A stretch of 64,000 nucleotides of DNA from Trichoplax sp. H2 (GCA_003344405.1 NOWV01000033.1:248001-312000); one strand, 5' to 3'. Counted from the stretch's first letter, positions 28,219 to 40,302 are shown. Notes: generated by a model from the letters alone, not told the origin. Made by a program: numbers and translations.

Positions 28219-28225
28219 CGTCAGT
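28188..28225 (+). promoter_or_regulatory. Candidate TATA + initiator core promoter
   Basis: The string tatataaata at 28188-28197 is followed by tcagt at 28221-28225, an initiator-like word. This puts a start site about 30-35 bases after the TATA element, a plausible core-promoter spacing. Copy 1 of the duplication keeps the TATA word, but its downstream part is replaced by pentamer repeat, so only copy 2 is complete. I see no coding exon directly downstream. A distant noncoding 5' exon of transporter C or a noncoding RNA are possible targets. Confidence 0.3.
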
Positions 28226-28282
28226 CTTTGTACATGACCTTACTGTATCTTCTGCGATCGTCTGATCGTTTCAGCTGACGAC
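28217..28282 (+). other. Nested inverted repeat at the putative start site
   Basis: The string gtcgtcag (28217-28224) pairs with ctgacgac (28275-28282) as a perfect 8-bp stem. Inside it, cgatc-gtct-gatcg (28255-28268) is a perfect 5-bp hairpin with a 4-base loop. It begins where transcription from the TATA candidate would be expected to start, so a nascent RNA would carry this fold at its 5' end. It may also be chance. Confidence 0.4.
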
Positions 28283-30383
28283 TCGTGGTTCAAAGGTTGC
28301 TTTCCTTTTAGGAAGATATTATTTGTGAAATTGGCGCTCAAAGAATTATTCCCAAATTTCATTTACTTGAGGTAAAGTGTTTGATGTTAGACATAAATAC
28401 AGTATGTTGCCATCTTACTAGGTACATCATGTCCGATGATAGCTAGTAGATGCGCTAGCAATAAGATTGCTTCACGAAGAGGTTAATAATTAATTATTGA
28501 TTGTTTGTATAGTTTATCATTTCCACTTATAACAACGTCTTACAATTTTTGCGCTGACTAAATATATGGCGGAGCATTGCTTGCTACGCTTGTATTAATC
28601 AGCCTTGTATAGCTGAAAGATTCATAGTAGCATAGGCAAATAGTTCATTCTCATCCTTGACTAAATCTCACTCGATGTTGATTCTTAAAAACTTTTTAGT
28701 GTGTTCTACTACTGCACTAACCAGTGTTAAAATAGTAGTTATAATAAGCAATTAAACAAAATTGAAGGGAATATTATTTTTTTACAGTGTACTGTAGTTT
28801 TATCACGTAACTTTCGGTTATTGTATATTAAGGGGACGTATTTTCTATAGCATCTGGAAAGCTATTACTCGGCTTGTCATAATTTCATATGCTTTGTTAC
28901 TTTACTTTAACATATGAGTATACCATAGATTTTGCTGGTTTATAGCGGTTGTCATATCAATTACCGTAGATTCTACATACTGTATTGTATTAAGATAAAG
29001 AATACTGTTTAGCAAATGTCGTCTGTAGTAATGTTGTACAGTAAACGTACAGTAAAATCGATGGTACAACTGTACTTTCTTTGCTTTGCTTTCTACAAAT
29101 GTAGAAATTCTTTAAGAGAATGTACATTTTAGAAATGCGGTAATTTCCGGTGCCAATGAGTACGTACTAACGATATAAGTGTAAACCGTTAAAATAATTC
29201 CAAATTAAAACTCATGGTGATTAATTTCGTTGTACGAGTTCTACTGAGGTAGTTAGTATTGCACTCGCTTTAATGCTTCCATTTTATTTTATTGGGATTT
29301 GAAATTCGATGGCTTAAGGTTAATATTGAACTTTGGTGTTCAGTCCACATGGGGACATACCGTAGTAGACATTGCTGTACCTACAGTATACACGTGCTTA
29401 CGGTAGAGTATATTGTCGTACAGTATTTTTATGTTGTTGATCATTAGACGTTTTGAAACTTTAAAATACTCCACGATATACAGTCTTTATGATGTTTATC
29501 CGTAGTTTAAGGTTATTGATTCTCATGACAACCGAAGTTTTACGGTATGATAAGCGCATTCAAACGTGCTACTTTGTCGAGAGCGTTGATTTATGAAATA
29601 TGTTTAGAAGTAAAAGCTGTTCTCTTTCTATACTAATTGTTTGGATTGGAATGTACTGTACCAGTGTACCCTATACAGTAGTACTAGAGCCTAGAGAAGT
29701 TAAAAATTTATCTTTATCGAACTGTACATACAGGTTTTGGTTTTTTTTTTTACGCAGTAATACAGTATTACACATTAACTCAGTAAGCCCAGTCTAATTT
29801 AATAGTGTTGAATGGGGAAGATTGTTTTTACCGGAACGAAAATACTAAAGGAGAAAATGAAAAATATTTCATGTTTTTGAACAAAGACTGTAGTACCAAG
29901 GTGGTACCAGTACGGCACTTTACATTTTAACTCGCGTGCAGATTGTGTTTACGTGACTTCTGTCTTTTTTACTAAGAATAACTTCAATACAGTACAGTCC
30001 GATACTATACAGTGTACAGTACCGGTATCAGTTTGCCGGCAGGACAGTTCAGACAGCTAGCGGGCGGTACAGTTAAGATGAATAAGTTTATTGCTATGCA
30101 GTTTACTATTCGCTGCTGTGTTGACGGTTCGGTACCTTTTATCTTGAGTCTCATAATACGATTACCAAACAATGCAAGTTATTGTTGTTGAAATGGATTT
30201 GGGGGTGTAGCCGTGTACACTTTTTATCTTATTGGGCGCTGAAAAAGAATCTGCTTCATAAAATATACCAATATATATGTTACTATATATAATCTGCTTA
30301 ATAAAATATAGATATATGTGCAATACTGGTATATTCCACGGGCATTGTCATGTATATATATACTGTATGTTCGTTCTTCGTTC

Positions 30384-30404
30384 TCTTTTCTTTTCTTTTC
30401 TTTT
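30384..30404. repeat. (TTTTC)n microsatellite
   Basis: About four units of cttttcttttcttttcttt. It is a simple repeat with no further signal around it. Confidence 0.8.
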
Positions 30405-32905
30405 AATCACACTACAGTATTCAAGTATGTATTGAGAGAATTGTAATAAATGAGAGGGTTTTTAGCTTAGTAAATAGAAAAACTATGACTACTTTCAGTA
30501 TACAGTATTGTACTGTGTCAGTGAAATAGGCTATTTGTATAGACCGTACCGGGACCAGGATTACACTCTTTTTCAGATTGGGCGGGAAGAATGTTTAGTT
30601 TTAGATTCAATATCTACCTGCATGAACATATTTGTACAAACGTAGTAGTGAATCATAGCAAATTAGTTGAAATAGATTTACGATTAGTAGTCTACAGCCA
30701 TTGCCAGAAAATTGAAATTTTGAATGATAGCGTACTGTATGTACTCAATTTTTTAGGCATTTTTAATATTGCAGAAAGTAATACTGCACTCAAGAAAAGA
30801 TGCGTGGAGATGCTAGTATCTAGCAGACTGGCACCATAGGGTTATACATACTGTGTTTACTGTGTAAAACTTTGTTGATGTACTCTAGAGTAGAAATATG
30901 AACATAATTTGAGTAAACGTAGACTTCCAGTCCTACAGTATGACCATAATGGACTGCATTAAGACTCTAACGTTCAGCGTCTATTGTGGTGTTATTGTTG
31001 ATGATTGCTATTGTTATTCATTATCTTACTTGGATAAGAGTATGTAAGGAATGTTGACATAACGTACAGTACAGTACAACGAAGGGATTAGAATTAAATA
31101 TTTTTCATTGCAGAAAAGTTGGATCATACGGTAGTACTCAGCTAAGAGCTTTGAACTTAACCTTAATTATAATGTACACTTGTTGAAAATGCTGCTAAAA
31201 TCTCACCGTATTGATTGCAAATGTCATCAGTGATTATCGTAATGCACAGATTTTGCGAATGAGAATTACTGGAATGATGGGTGATTTTAACATTACAAAA
31301 CTGATTATTATGCATTCATGTAAACTATCAATGATTTCGGGTCTTGCATATAGAAAACATTTTTGACATAGGCACTAAGGGTGATATGAATGAATGAACT
31401 AGACTTACCTGGTATAAAGTACAGGCAGAAGAGTTACAATGAGCGTTAATTGAAGGAAATTTTAAAATTTTATCACGACTTGCTGATGCGTATATAGACA
31501 CAATCCTAGCAGTCTTTCCGTTAAACTTATTAACAAAGTTATTCTAGTATGTTTAATTTTTAAACATGGGTAATTTCATTATTATCAATTTTCGATAAGA
31601 GTTGAAACATATTTTCCTATTCAGGCGATCTCAGATAATAGTGTTGATGCTGCAGCAGCCTTTATGTCGCAATATGTTCACCGTAATGTAGGAATATCGA
31701 GGGAATTACGAAACGGGAGATTTACGATCTCTATTTCGAGATTGTTTATATCCACAACCAGTGAATACATTGTCGCGGTAATTTATTGGAGTAAATACAG
31801 TACTGCAACTAACCACAGGAATACTTCATCGATCTTAGCATTGTCTTAACTGTTGGCATGTGCATGATCGTAGTACCGTATCCTCCCATATCATGCGACC
31901 ATATGGTACGGTACAGTACTGTATGTATTCAATCCATTGTGATTGGGCGGAATGTCAAAACTTACTAAAGATAGCAATTACTGTAATTATAATTATAGTT
32001 TAATGGATAGGAGGGGTTGGGCTTGCCGTATTTAGGTAGGCTAAATATTCCGTAGGAAAACAAGGATTATGATCTTTCATTGATAATTAAAGACTTAAAC
32101 TTGATTTGTTAATGTACGATCCTACTTACTATGTATTAGTACTAGTAGGGAATGCTAAGAGAACGCTTTTAATAAAGGTACTATACAATAGCATTATTCA
32201 CCTGTTGCCAGATCATTTACGAGAAATTACAGAGGAGTACGACAACTTGGTCTTTGTACCCTGGTTAGCTTTTGTGATTAATTATGATTGCTTATTTTTA
32301 CACTACTGAAGTATTTAAATACAATCAGGGATTCCAAGTTAAAGTAGCTGTATGTATAGAAGTTTAGAGTATGTGATAACACTCCGTCTTTAAGATGGCA
32401 GCATTGCAGTGGGTTGTTTCTTTGTTGTTATATTTTTAACTATTAACATTGCTGCAATACAAGTATGTGTATTTTTTTTTGTTGGCAATGAACCGATGTG
32501 TTGACATCTGCATTACGATTCAAAGTGTTTTTAAAAAATGTCAACAATTGTGGATGCTCGTTAAATAGATACTATAATATTTAGGACGTTCCAATAACCA
32601 AATATAGCATTGCTATATCTACACCGCCCTTACCGTGACTCTCAACATTTATCGATACCTGATAGAGTCCTTCGCATTGTTTCGACTTAAAAATTTTTAT
32701 GTTTTCTACGGCAGGCGTGGAATATCGATACTGTCAAATTTTATAATCTGTTAATTTAACTACGATTTTAGTTTGGTAATATCTACGATTTTCTGATTAG
32801 ATTCTCTTTATTGTACAAACATATATACAGTATCTTATTGACATATTCGTAAAGTTATCAGCAACTGACTTCATATGATTATAATAATATCTATTAGGCT
32901 TGAAT

Positions 32906-35688
32906 ATGTCGTCAAATCATCTCGATTTCGATAAGAAAGATCAGGAACATCGGTCTTCCAATACTTCAATTCATTCGCATCACAGCAATAATTCTAGGCG
33001 CCCATCTGCACATTCAACCAATTCCAAGTTGACAGATGCTGCACGACATCGTTCGATGGAGTCTGTACACTCGATAGCAGAGGGGAAAAATTCAAGACGC
33101 TCATCAGTTGTTATGTTACCCAGTTACGATCGTATCGATGAAGTACGCCGCCCGTCGACTTCTTCTAATGCATCAAAAGTATCTTCGATGCATGGCAAAT
33201 CTGTAAGTTCTGAAGCTGTCCACTAGATTTAATTGATTTTGTACAGTACTACTGTATAGTTTTACACGTGACTCACTCGAACATTACTATTTCAGACCGT
33301 TGCTTCTTTGCAAGGTGACAAAGTTTCTGTGGAATGCATTCCGGAAGCTATCGTTGTTGCTGGGAATGGTGAGGAGCAAATGAGTAATAGCCGGAGGGGA
33401 TTGTTTGGCAAAGTTAAGAATTGGTCTAAGGCGAACGGACATACTAATGTAGAGCAAGATGGAAAACCATCACCCTGCGAAGAATTCTATAATAAGCATC
33501 AAAAAGTCATCCGCATCAACTTTTATCTATTACTAATTGGCGCATTTTTTGCCTTCCTTATCGCTGGATTAATCCTGAATTTTCCGAAAACATTGCCATT
33601 ACTTATTATTACGGTAACCGTAATTGGTTATCTGATATACGCGTATATCCGCGATAACTATGGTGGTGCGATTTACAATGCCGTCTTTAAACCTATCTTG
33701 AATTTTGTAGACGAGAAGTGGTGGATATTGAAATGGTTAGTTTATTATAGAATGACTTTTTATGTAAAACTGCTAACTATAACTTGACATTTACTGAATT
33801 TAATAGGTTGGCATATTTGGGCATTCTCGCCTTTCTGGTGTTTTGGCTGATATTCGATACAGGACGTCAACCTGAGCGCCTGATTTCCTTTGCCGGTCTT
33901 GTTATGTATGTTTTACTTTGCTACATCTTTTCCAAAAATCGACGAAAGGTTAGTACTGTTTATATCGTTGATAGTAAGTTATTTGTCATGAACTTCATTA
34001 ATTGATTATACGATATTAAAATGCTGTATCTATCTGATCAATTCTCGTAAGTTTTAATGTACATTATTACATTTTTGTTAACAAGGTTTACTGGCGTCAA
34101 GTATTGTGGGGTATTGGATTGCAATTTATTCTTGGCATCTTAATCCTTCGTACGCATGCTGGGTACACAGTTTTCAATTTTATTGGTAGTCAGGTTGAAG
34201 CGTTTCTTTCATATACATTTGCTGGTGCTGCATTCGTTTTTGGCGAGAAGACATTTACAAACCACTACTTCGCTTTCGCTGTAAGTTTGCACTATAATTA
34301 CTCATATCTGTATTCACATGTAAAATAACGTGAACTGGTAAAGAGTGATGCTTAATTCTATATTTGACATAATCGATAGGTTCTTCCGATTGTGGTTTTC
34401 TTTAGCGCCACCATCGCTGTTCTATATTATCTCGGTGTCATGAAATGGATTATTACAAGGATAGCTTGGCTTATGCAAATAACGATGAAGACTTCAGCAA
34501 CAGAATCACTAAACGCTGCTGGAAATATCTTTATAGGACAAACGGAGGCGCCATTGCTGATCCGACCTTTCATACAATATATGACAGTCTCAGAACTTCA
34601 CGCTGTTATGACTGGCGGTATGGCAACTATTGCGGGGAGTGTATTGGGTGCCTTTATTGCCTTTGGTGTTCCAGCCGCTCATTTATTAACTGCATCGGTG
34701 ATGTCGGCACCAGCTGCTTTAGCAATTTCAAAATTAATGTATCCTGAGTTAGAGAAAGACATCGAGAACCTAGATGGAGATTTAGATATTAATATTGCCG
34801 ATAGGTTTGTGAATGGTCGCTGATATTGTATTAATTATTATTTAAAAGTAATAGCGTTACTATTATCGTAACAATTTCTTTACTTTTTTAATGATAGCAC
34901 TGAAGGAAACATAATTGAAGCGGCTTCTGGTGGTGCATCTGCTTCTATTCCTCTTGTTGCAAACATCGCTGCAAATATAATAGCATTTTTGTCTGCTCTT
35001 AAATTCTTGAATGCTGTATTAGGGTGGCTCGGTGCTATGGTTAATTATCCTCAATTAAGCTTTGAAATTATTTGCTCCTACGTCTTTATGCCTTTTGCTT
35101 TCATGATGGGCGTAGAATGGAAAGACGCTCATCGTGTGGCGGAGCTGATTGGAATGAAGACATTCCTAAACGAATTTATTGCTTATGATGCTTTATCTAA
35201 GCTGATTAAGAACAGGCTGCAATGTGAAGGTCCTTATATGAGTGTAAGTAAAAAATCCAGTTGTATAATACTTTTTATGTATATTTACTGATATTTACTT
35301 ATGCTAAATTCTGTAGCTTCGATCGGAAGTGATTGCTACTTATGCCTGTTGCGGATTTTCCAATATTGGCTCAATTGGAATCTTATTGGGAGGCTTAACT
35401 CCCATGGCACCCAACAGACGTGGGGATCTTGCTCGTATTGCGGTTAGAGCCCTTATTTCGGCAACCATCGCCTGCTTTATGACTGCTTGTTTGGCAGGTA
35501 AGAACTTCAGTTGTTGATGTTGAGACTTTGTGAATATTCTTACGAGAATCTTTATCCCTTTAGGCATTTTATATCAGCCTTCAGAAGGGGAATTGCGTCA
35601 CAACTGCACTGCAATCTTATTAATGAATTCTACAATGAATGCAACTACAATTGAACTGACCACGGTTCCTGGAACCAGCACTAATTAA
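32906..35688 (+). CDS. Concentrative nucleoside transporter C (SLC28 family), 8 exons, 716 aa
   Basis: This is a third Na+/nucleoside symporter paralogue. Exons: 32906-33202, 33296-33735, 33807-33948, 34086-34280, 34380-34804, 34898-35243, 35317-35497, 35564-35688. Phases close and the stop is TAA. The N-terminal cytosolic region is long (about 170 residues) and rich in Ser, His and Arg. It has three RRxS sequences, with serines at 34, 67 and 84 that fit the PKA consensus. The substrate motif GQTEAP is at 411-416 (Glu414). The signature reads [12 protein letters not shown] (Asn591, Glu592), with Ile for the usual Val. Exons 5 and 7 each correspond to two exons of A and B, so two introns are missing here. 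The start is the first ATG of exon 1. The gene converges with A and B and is more diverged from them than they are from each other by eye. Confidence 0.95.
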
Positions 35689-36005
35689 ATGTTATGCAAC
35701 AGCGTTACTGATTGATAAATTTTTGTTTGCATACACTTGAAGTCGTGATTATAATATTATCGTAAATAATTTAATCGTCCTTTCGACTTCTTTATCGCCA
35801 TCATGGCTAACTATCTCCTGACTTAAGTTATTTATATACCTATTGAGTGAAGTATGCAATATATGAATGATCTACAGTAAGATCTCTCTAAACGAATCTG
35901 TTATTTAGTGTATTTATAGTATGAATTTTTATCTTGTTAGAGCTTGAACAGCTTTGTCTCTTCGGTTTATTCACTAATCGCATCATTGTTTGGGTAGATT
36001 TTTTC

Positions 36006-36011
36006 AATAAA
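36006..36011 (+). promoter_or_regulatory. Candidate poly(A) signal of SLC28 gene C
   Basis: A canonical AATAAA about 320 bases past the stop codon of transporter C. No nearer canonical hexamer was noticed. Confidence 0.3.
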
Positions 36012-37514
36012 TCAAGACTAAGAGCTTGTGATATGTACTCGAATATTGCCAGTATCACGATATTGTTTATTTAATCGTTGCTGTAATCTTCGTATATTTG
36101 GAGACGATATATTACTTTATTAGTCATTATTTAATGATATTTCAAGATGTTGGCAAAGTAATAACTGCCTGGGCATGTACTATCATCATAGAATAGATAG
36201 TCATGAAATAGAATTATTTCTGTATTATTGTTAAATAGCTGATAAGCCGTTAGAATCACAATTGATTAATATCAATTTACAAAATACGAAATACAAGTTT
36301 GCATGTTTGCTTGCTGCTGCTGCTTCTTAGTATGTCAGAAGTATACATGCAACTAGATTAACATATACTCGTGTTAATTCATAAGTATCCTACTTAGGAT
36401 ATCAGAGGATACACGCGCGAGGCTGAGTAATATTTTATCAAGAATAACCACTATCCTCGTTGACTGACTGATCAATCATAACTATTATGAAAGTAAAGAC
36501 TCGCTAAAATTGTCAATATCAATAACCATACTCTGTAAAACTTTTATTCATGCTAATCAATGCCATGCAATATCTTGTACAATATAAATATACTCTGTAA
36601 AACTTTTAATGCTCGTATACCGATCAATTTTTTAATTTGCTGATAAAATCTGAAATTCGAATTAATAAATTATGTAATTAAGATCTATTAAAATAATTGA
36701 ATGTATTGCTTCTGTCCATTCTCGTTTCAACATTCAATGATATAAATTAATTACGCAGACGCATATCACATTAGTCATTATTTTTGTTAACTTTTAGTTT
36801 TTTCATTCAGTGGTAACATACAGTTTCTTATACCTCTTCAAATGACAATATATACTATTCGATCAAGAAGATGAAATTTAACATTGTTACAATACTAGAA
36901 ACACTCATACAGTATTTAGAAAGTACTTGATGCGTATGATTAGTTGATTTAGAATTTTTAACGATAGCAAAACGTAATTCAATCTAGCAGATAGTATTTA
37001 CTTTGCAAATTGAATCCTAGTATTGCATTTCGACATTGAATGATTGCAGTCTTAAAAGTAAACCAAGCGAGCTGCATCACGGCTGTTTATTTTCTTAAGT
37101 ATACACAGTGTATAGTGTACGCGTATGTCGTGTTGGTGAGGGGTAAGTTTACGGCGGACGTACTACAGTACTGTATATAATGTGAGTATAATATAACCGG
37201 TCAAGTCTTAGCATTGGAGAACGTTTTATATAGATGAAATTAATGTTCGACTCCTATTAGAATTGGAAGTAGCTCTAACCGAAAAGTGATTACAAAAAGT
37301 TTTATTGTTTTGTTAACAAAAAGATATGAAATATTAGTAAACACTACACAGAGATCGGTATGTAATTGTATCCAATCTTAATTTTCTAAAATAAGAATTA
37401 ATAATACCTATAGTATTGCGACAATCGTCTATTCTGATAGTTGTTGATTTTATGTTGCTTCGTACCAAATGAATATTGAAGTTCGTTTTATAATACTGAG
37501 CTAGAAACAGGTAA

Positions 37515-37520
37515 TTTATT
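37515..37520 (-). promoter_or_regulatory. Candidate poly(A) signal of twinfilin
   Basis: AATAAA on the minus strand about 90 bases past the twinfilin stop codon, a normal distance for a short 3' untranslated region. Confidence 0.4.
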
Positions 37521-37610
37521 ATTAAAGATCCATCAGTACCTTGCTAACATACAATATTTGATATAATGTAGATTATCCATGTGGATATTTTAATATATAT
37601 TGATATCGAA

Positions 37611-40163
37611 TTAAGTCTTAGTAATGCGTCTTTGGCCTCGTCTTGCATTCGGGCCCTGTGGTTTTGCAAAAGTTTTTTTCTGTTCAGCTTTGACTGGATG
37701 GATTTCGCTCATAATATACTCTTCAGTTAGTTCAGAAGCATCATCAGTTTCGAGCTAGAATGCAACCAAATACGTGTATAGTAAGCAATAAGATTAACTT
37801 AATCCATTGTCTAGATTGATAGGATTAGTTTCATCATACCTTACGAGCAATGCAAATTTTAAACTGTTCTTCAATCGTCTGAATAACCGGTGTCTTACAT
37901 GTAGAATATAACATTTTCTCTTTGATTGACGATTTGCTTACAGGTACAGCATAGATAAAAACTGAAAAAGAGTTACGGTTACTATTATATCCAGATTACA
38001 TATTGATTAGACGAATGTAACATTTATTAAATGATACTTGTTGATTCCACTTCGTTATCTTCGTAGATGTGCTTATAATTGAAGAGGTGATAACTGGCGT
38101 GAGCAATTGGAACCATGCTCGATAACTGTGCTATGCTGATATTGTCAGTATTCTCTAATGTGATCTTTTCGTTTCCAGTGTCAACACCCTGGATATAATG
38201 TACGTTATAAATTCTAAAGCAATCGTTTTGCTGTAAATTTGTTTCGAGTTATGATAATTGATAACATTGCCTTACCAAATGCAAGTAGTTAATATTTCCA
38301 TCTTTGAATTCCTGTATCTTGTCCATAGCATCAGGATTGAATGGAAAAAATACGCTTTTCATGCTTGATTGTTTTGTGTCAATGCCAACTTCGACTCCAA
38401 CCTATAAACAACAAGTTGAGAGCTATTCTTAACTTCACTTAAATAAATTGAGTAATTTATTAATTAGCTGATACATAGGGTTTACAGATTCTTCTTTGAC
38501 GCTCTGTAATGTCTATTGCAGTTCATATTACCTCATTTTTCTTAATTTCCTGAGCTTCAACCTCTGCCATTGTCAGGGGTGGTGGGGCATTGGCGGATTC
38601 TAGATGTTTATGAAATCCAGCTAAGCTCACATCCTCCTGTAAGAGTTAAATTAAACTTTCAAACCAACTTTAAAGTAGATATCGTTTGGATTATCAATTA
38701 AGCTGTAATCATCAACCTATACGTGTAACAAAGCATTCTTGAAGATCTCATACCGGAACTGTGCCAAATAATTCTTGTTTAATATGATTATCTCCAAAGA
38801 TTCTTTTGACTGTATATCGAGTAGACGCATACAACATTTTTTGCCTGACCTAATATGTTAAATAAATAGTAGAAAGCATTGTAAAAGGTGTATGTACGAG
38901 ATTCAACAATAGATTATGATAGGACTAGTGCAACAAGTAGTGACTTACAAGAGAGTTATCAGGAGAATAGCTAATAAATAGCCATTCGTATCCAATGTTA
39001 CTCTTTCTGTCAAGCCTATAAAAAATATAGCATGGAGTCTTTTCTTCTAGGTTATTCAATACACAATTGTCATAATGTAATAGTGGTCAAGGCGAAATAC
39101 CAAAGTATGTAGACGAAGAATGTGTAAATAGAGTTGTTGTGAAGAAGTTATGCTGCAGCAAAATATTCCTTTATGTTACGTATATCAAGTAAATCACAGT
39201 GCAATGAATATTCAATTTTTCAATTCTATTATTTGTCTTTCTACTATTAATAAACCATCGTTCAAGAAGACATCCAATTCGTAGTAGCATTGATGAAGAA
39301 ATGTCATTTAGGAAATTAGTATAACCTAGTTCGAATATAAACATGTTAATCTGCTTGTAGTGTACTATAAATCCGAAAGAGATTATCAAGGAGAATCTCA
39401 AGTATCAGCTAACAATGACGTATTCCCTATGCACTATTAATTATTCATTAATCTTATAGCGCCATACAGCACTACATCATTCTAATGGTTACAATTCGTA
39501 ATCACGATTTTTTAGATCACTACTAATAGAATGGTTGATATTCAATAAGAGTGAAGTATTCATTTTGCTCGAGGTCTAATGAAGAAGAATAAACTGCAGG
39601 AATACATTCTGAGTAATGTATGCGGAGATTACTCATGATTTGATATCATAAATTCAGCATAGGGATAAATTGATTATACATAATCTTAATCATGCTATCA
39701 AAGGTATCAAAGGATATCATCTTCCCAAGTGCCAACACATTCGCCGGAAGTCGAAAGTACCAGACGTTCTGTGAACATATTACCAACAGATTATAAAATT
39801 AGTACCATATTAATGATATACGCAGTAGCACTGTGTAATACGAGGTCTTTTGGACTCGTTGCTCAATCATTATAAGGGACTACTCTACGCAAGCAAAGAG
39901 CATGTAGTACAGTAGTTTATAAATGTAATTTTTTTCACAGTCATGATAGACTGTAAATAATTTGCAAGCTTGTCATGGTTATTCAAGTAGTGTAACACCT
40001 GGAGACTTATTAATCAATTCTTTGAACGTAACTTGTATTACTTACCTTCTCTGATAGAAACTTTAATAAATCGTATATTGCCATCCTTGGAATCGGCTAA
40101 GAACGAAGCTAGTTCTTCGGTTGCTAAATCAAGTTTAAGCGGTGTATCATTAATACTGATCAT
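37611..40163 (-). CDS. Twinfilin, 9 exons, 346 aa
   Basis: An actin-monomer-binding and barbed-end regulator of the cytoplasm, with two ADF-homology domains. Exons in coding order: 40046-40163, 39718-39768, 38949-39076, 38754-38849, 38532-38636, 38276-38401, 38038-38188, 37840-37961, 37611-37754. The 346 residues compare with about 350 in vertebrates. The first ADF-H domain is roughly 1-135, with [13 protein letters not shown], then the conserved VRQKMLYAS around 100. A linker near 145-165 is followed by the second ADF-H domain, about 175-305, with [10 protein letters not shown] near 271. The C-terminal tail [18 protein letters not shown] is the basic segment that in other twinfilins binds capping protein and phosphoinositides. 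Intron 2 is AT-AC type. The start codon lies in an 86-bp tandem duplication. Head-to-head with RPAP3. Confidence 0.95.
39077..39717 (-). other. U12-type AT-AC intron of twinfilin (intron 2)
   Basis: Read on the minus strand, the exon ends at 39718 and the intron begins ATATCCTTT, the full minor-spliceosome AT-AC 5' consensus. It ends CCTTGACCACTATTAC. CCTTGAC (39086-39092) matches the U12 branch site, with its branch adenine at 39087 and ten bases to the AC end. Joining 39718 to 39076 restores an unbroken twinfilin frame through [21 protein letters not shown] found no GT-AG pair in this stretch that does so. Length 641 bases, phase 1. Confidence 0.9.
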
Positions 40164-40302
40164 GAGATTAAAACGGAATACGCGTCCTTGTCTAAGTTTA
40201 ATGATTCAAATGTTTAGAGTTTAAGCGGTGTATCATTAATACTGATCATGAGATTAAAAACGGAATACGCGTCCTTGTCTAAGTTTAATGATTCAAATGT
40301 AT
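40132..40302. repeat. 86-bp tandem duplication over the twinfilin start codon
   Basis: Copy 1 is 40132-40217 and copy 2 is 40218-40302. They are nearly identical (one base of length difference in an A run, a few substitutions at the end). Copy 1 contains the twinfilin start codon at 40163 and its first eleven codons. Copy 2 lies upstream in the transcript and repeats them. Confidence 0.95.
40214..40249 (-). other. Upstream ORF repeating twinfilin's first 11 codons
   Basis: In the upstream repeat copy, ATG at 40247-40249 starts the same [11 protein letters not shown] peptide as twinfilin itself. It meets TAA at 40214-40216, where the duplication joins. If transcription starts upstream of 40249, ribosomes would meet this 11-codon ORF before the true start at 40163. 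Its effect on translation is unknown. Confidence 0.6.

Larger units (their letters stand above)
20099..32905. other. Gene-poor region between transporters B and C
   Basis: About 12.8 kb with no gene I can support. It contains pentamer/palindrome arrays (26769-26855 and 27264-28035), a directly duplicated block (27651-28218), a TATA-plus-initiator candidate at 28188-28225 followed by a hairpin, a (TTTTC)n tract at 30384-30404, and several orphan open frames of 60-89 codons. One orphan frame, 21497-21733 on the minus strand, encodes a hydrophobic stretch, but no family is recognisable. Long-range regulatory DNA or noncoding transcripts are possible; nothing in the sequence proves either. Confidence 0.5.
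35689..37610. other. Convergent intergenic region, transporter C / twinfilin
   Basis: Both flanking genes end here, so the stretch should hold two 3' untranslated regions. AATAAA on the plus strand at 36006-36011 and on the minus strand at 37515-37520 are candidate poly(A) signals. A short phrase, tactctgtaaaactttta, occurs twice, near 36531 and 36591. No coding region is seen. Confidence 0.55.

Noticed and set aside
34445-34747. 100-codon plus-strand frame
   Set aside because: It is an alternative frame within exon 5 of transporter C, whose true frame carries TEAP and the rest of the family motifs.
35340-35567. 75-codon minus-strand frame
   Set aside because: It is the antisense of exon 9 of transporter C.
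38990-39110. A GT-AG splice model for twinfilin using a donor at 39101 (after TACATACTTTG) and the acceptor-like ATAG before GCTTGAC near 39016
   Set aside because: It gives a poor match to the family and loses the conserved YDNCVL...CYIFY segment. The AT-AC join gives an unbroken, conserved frame.
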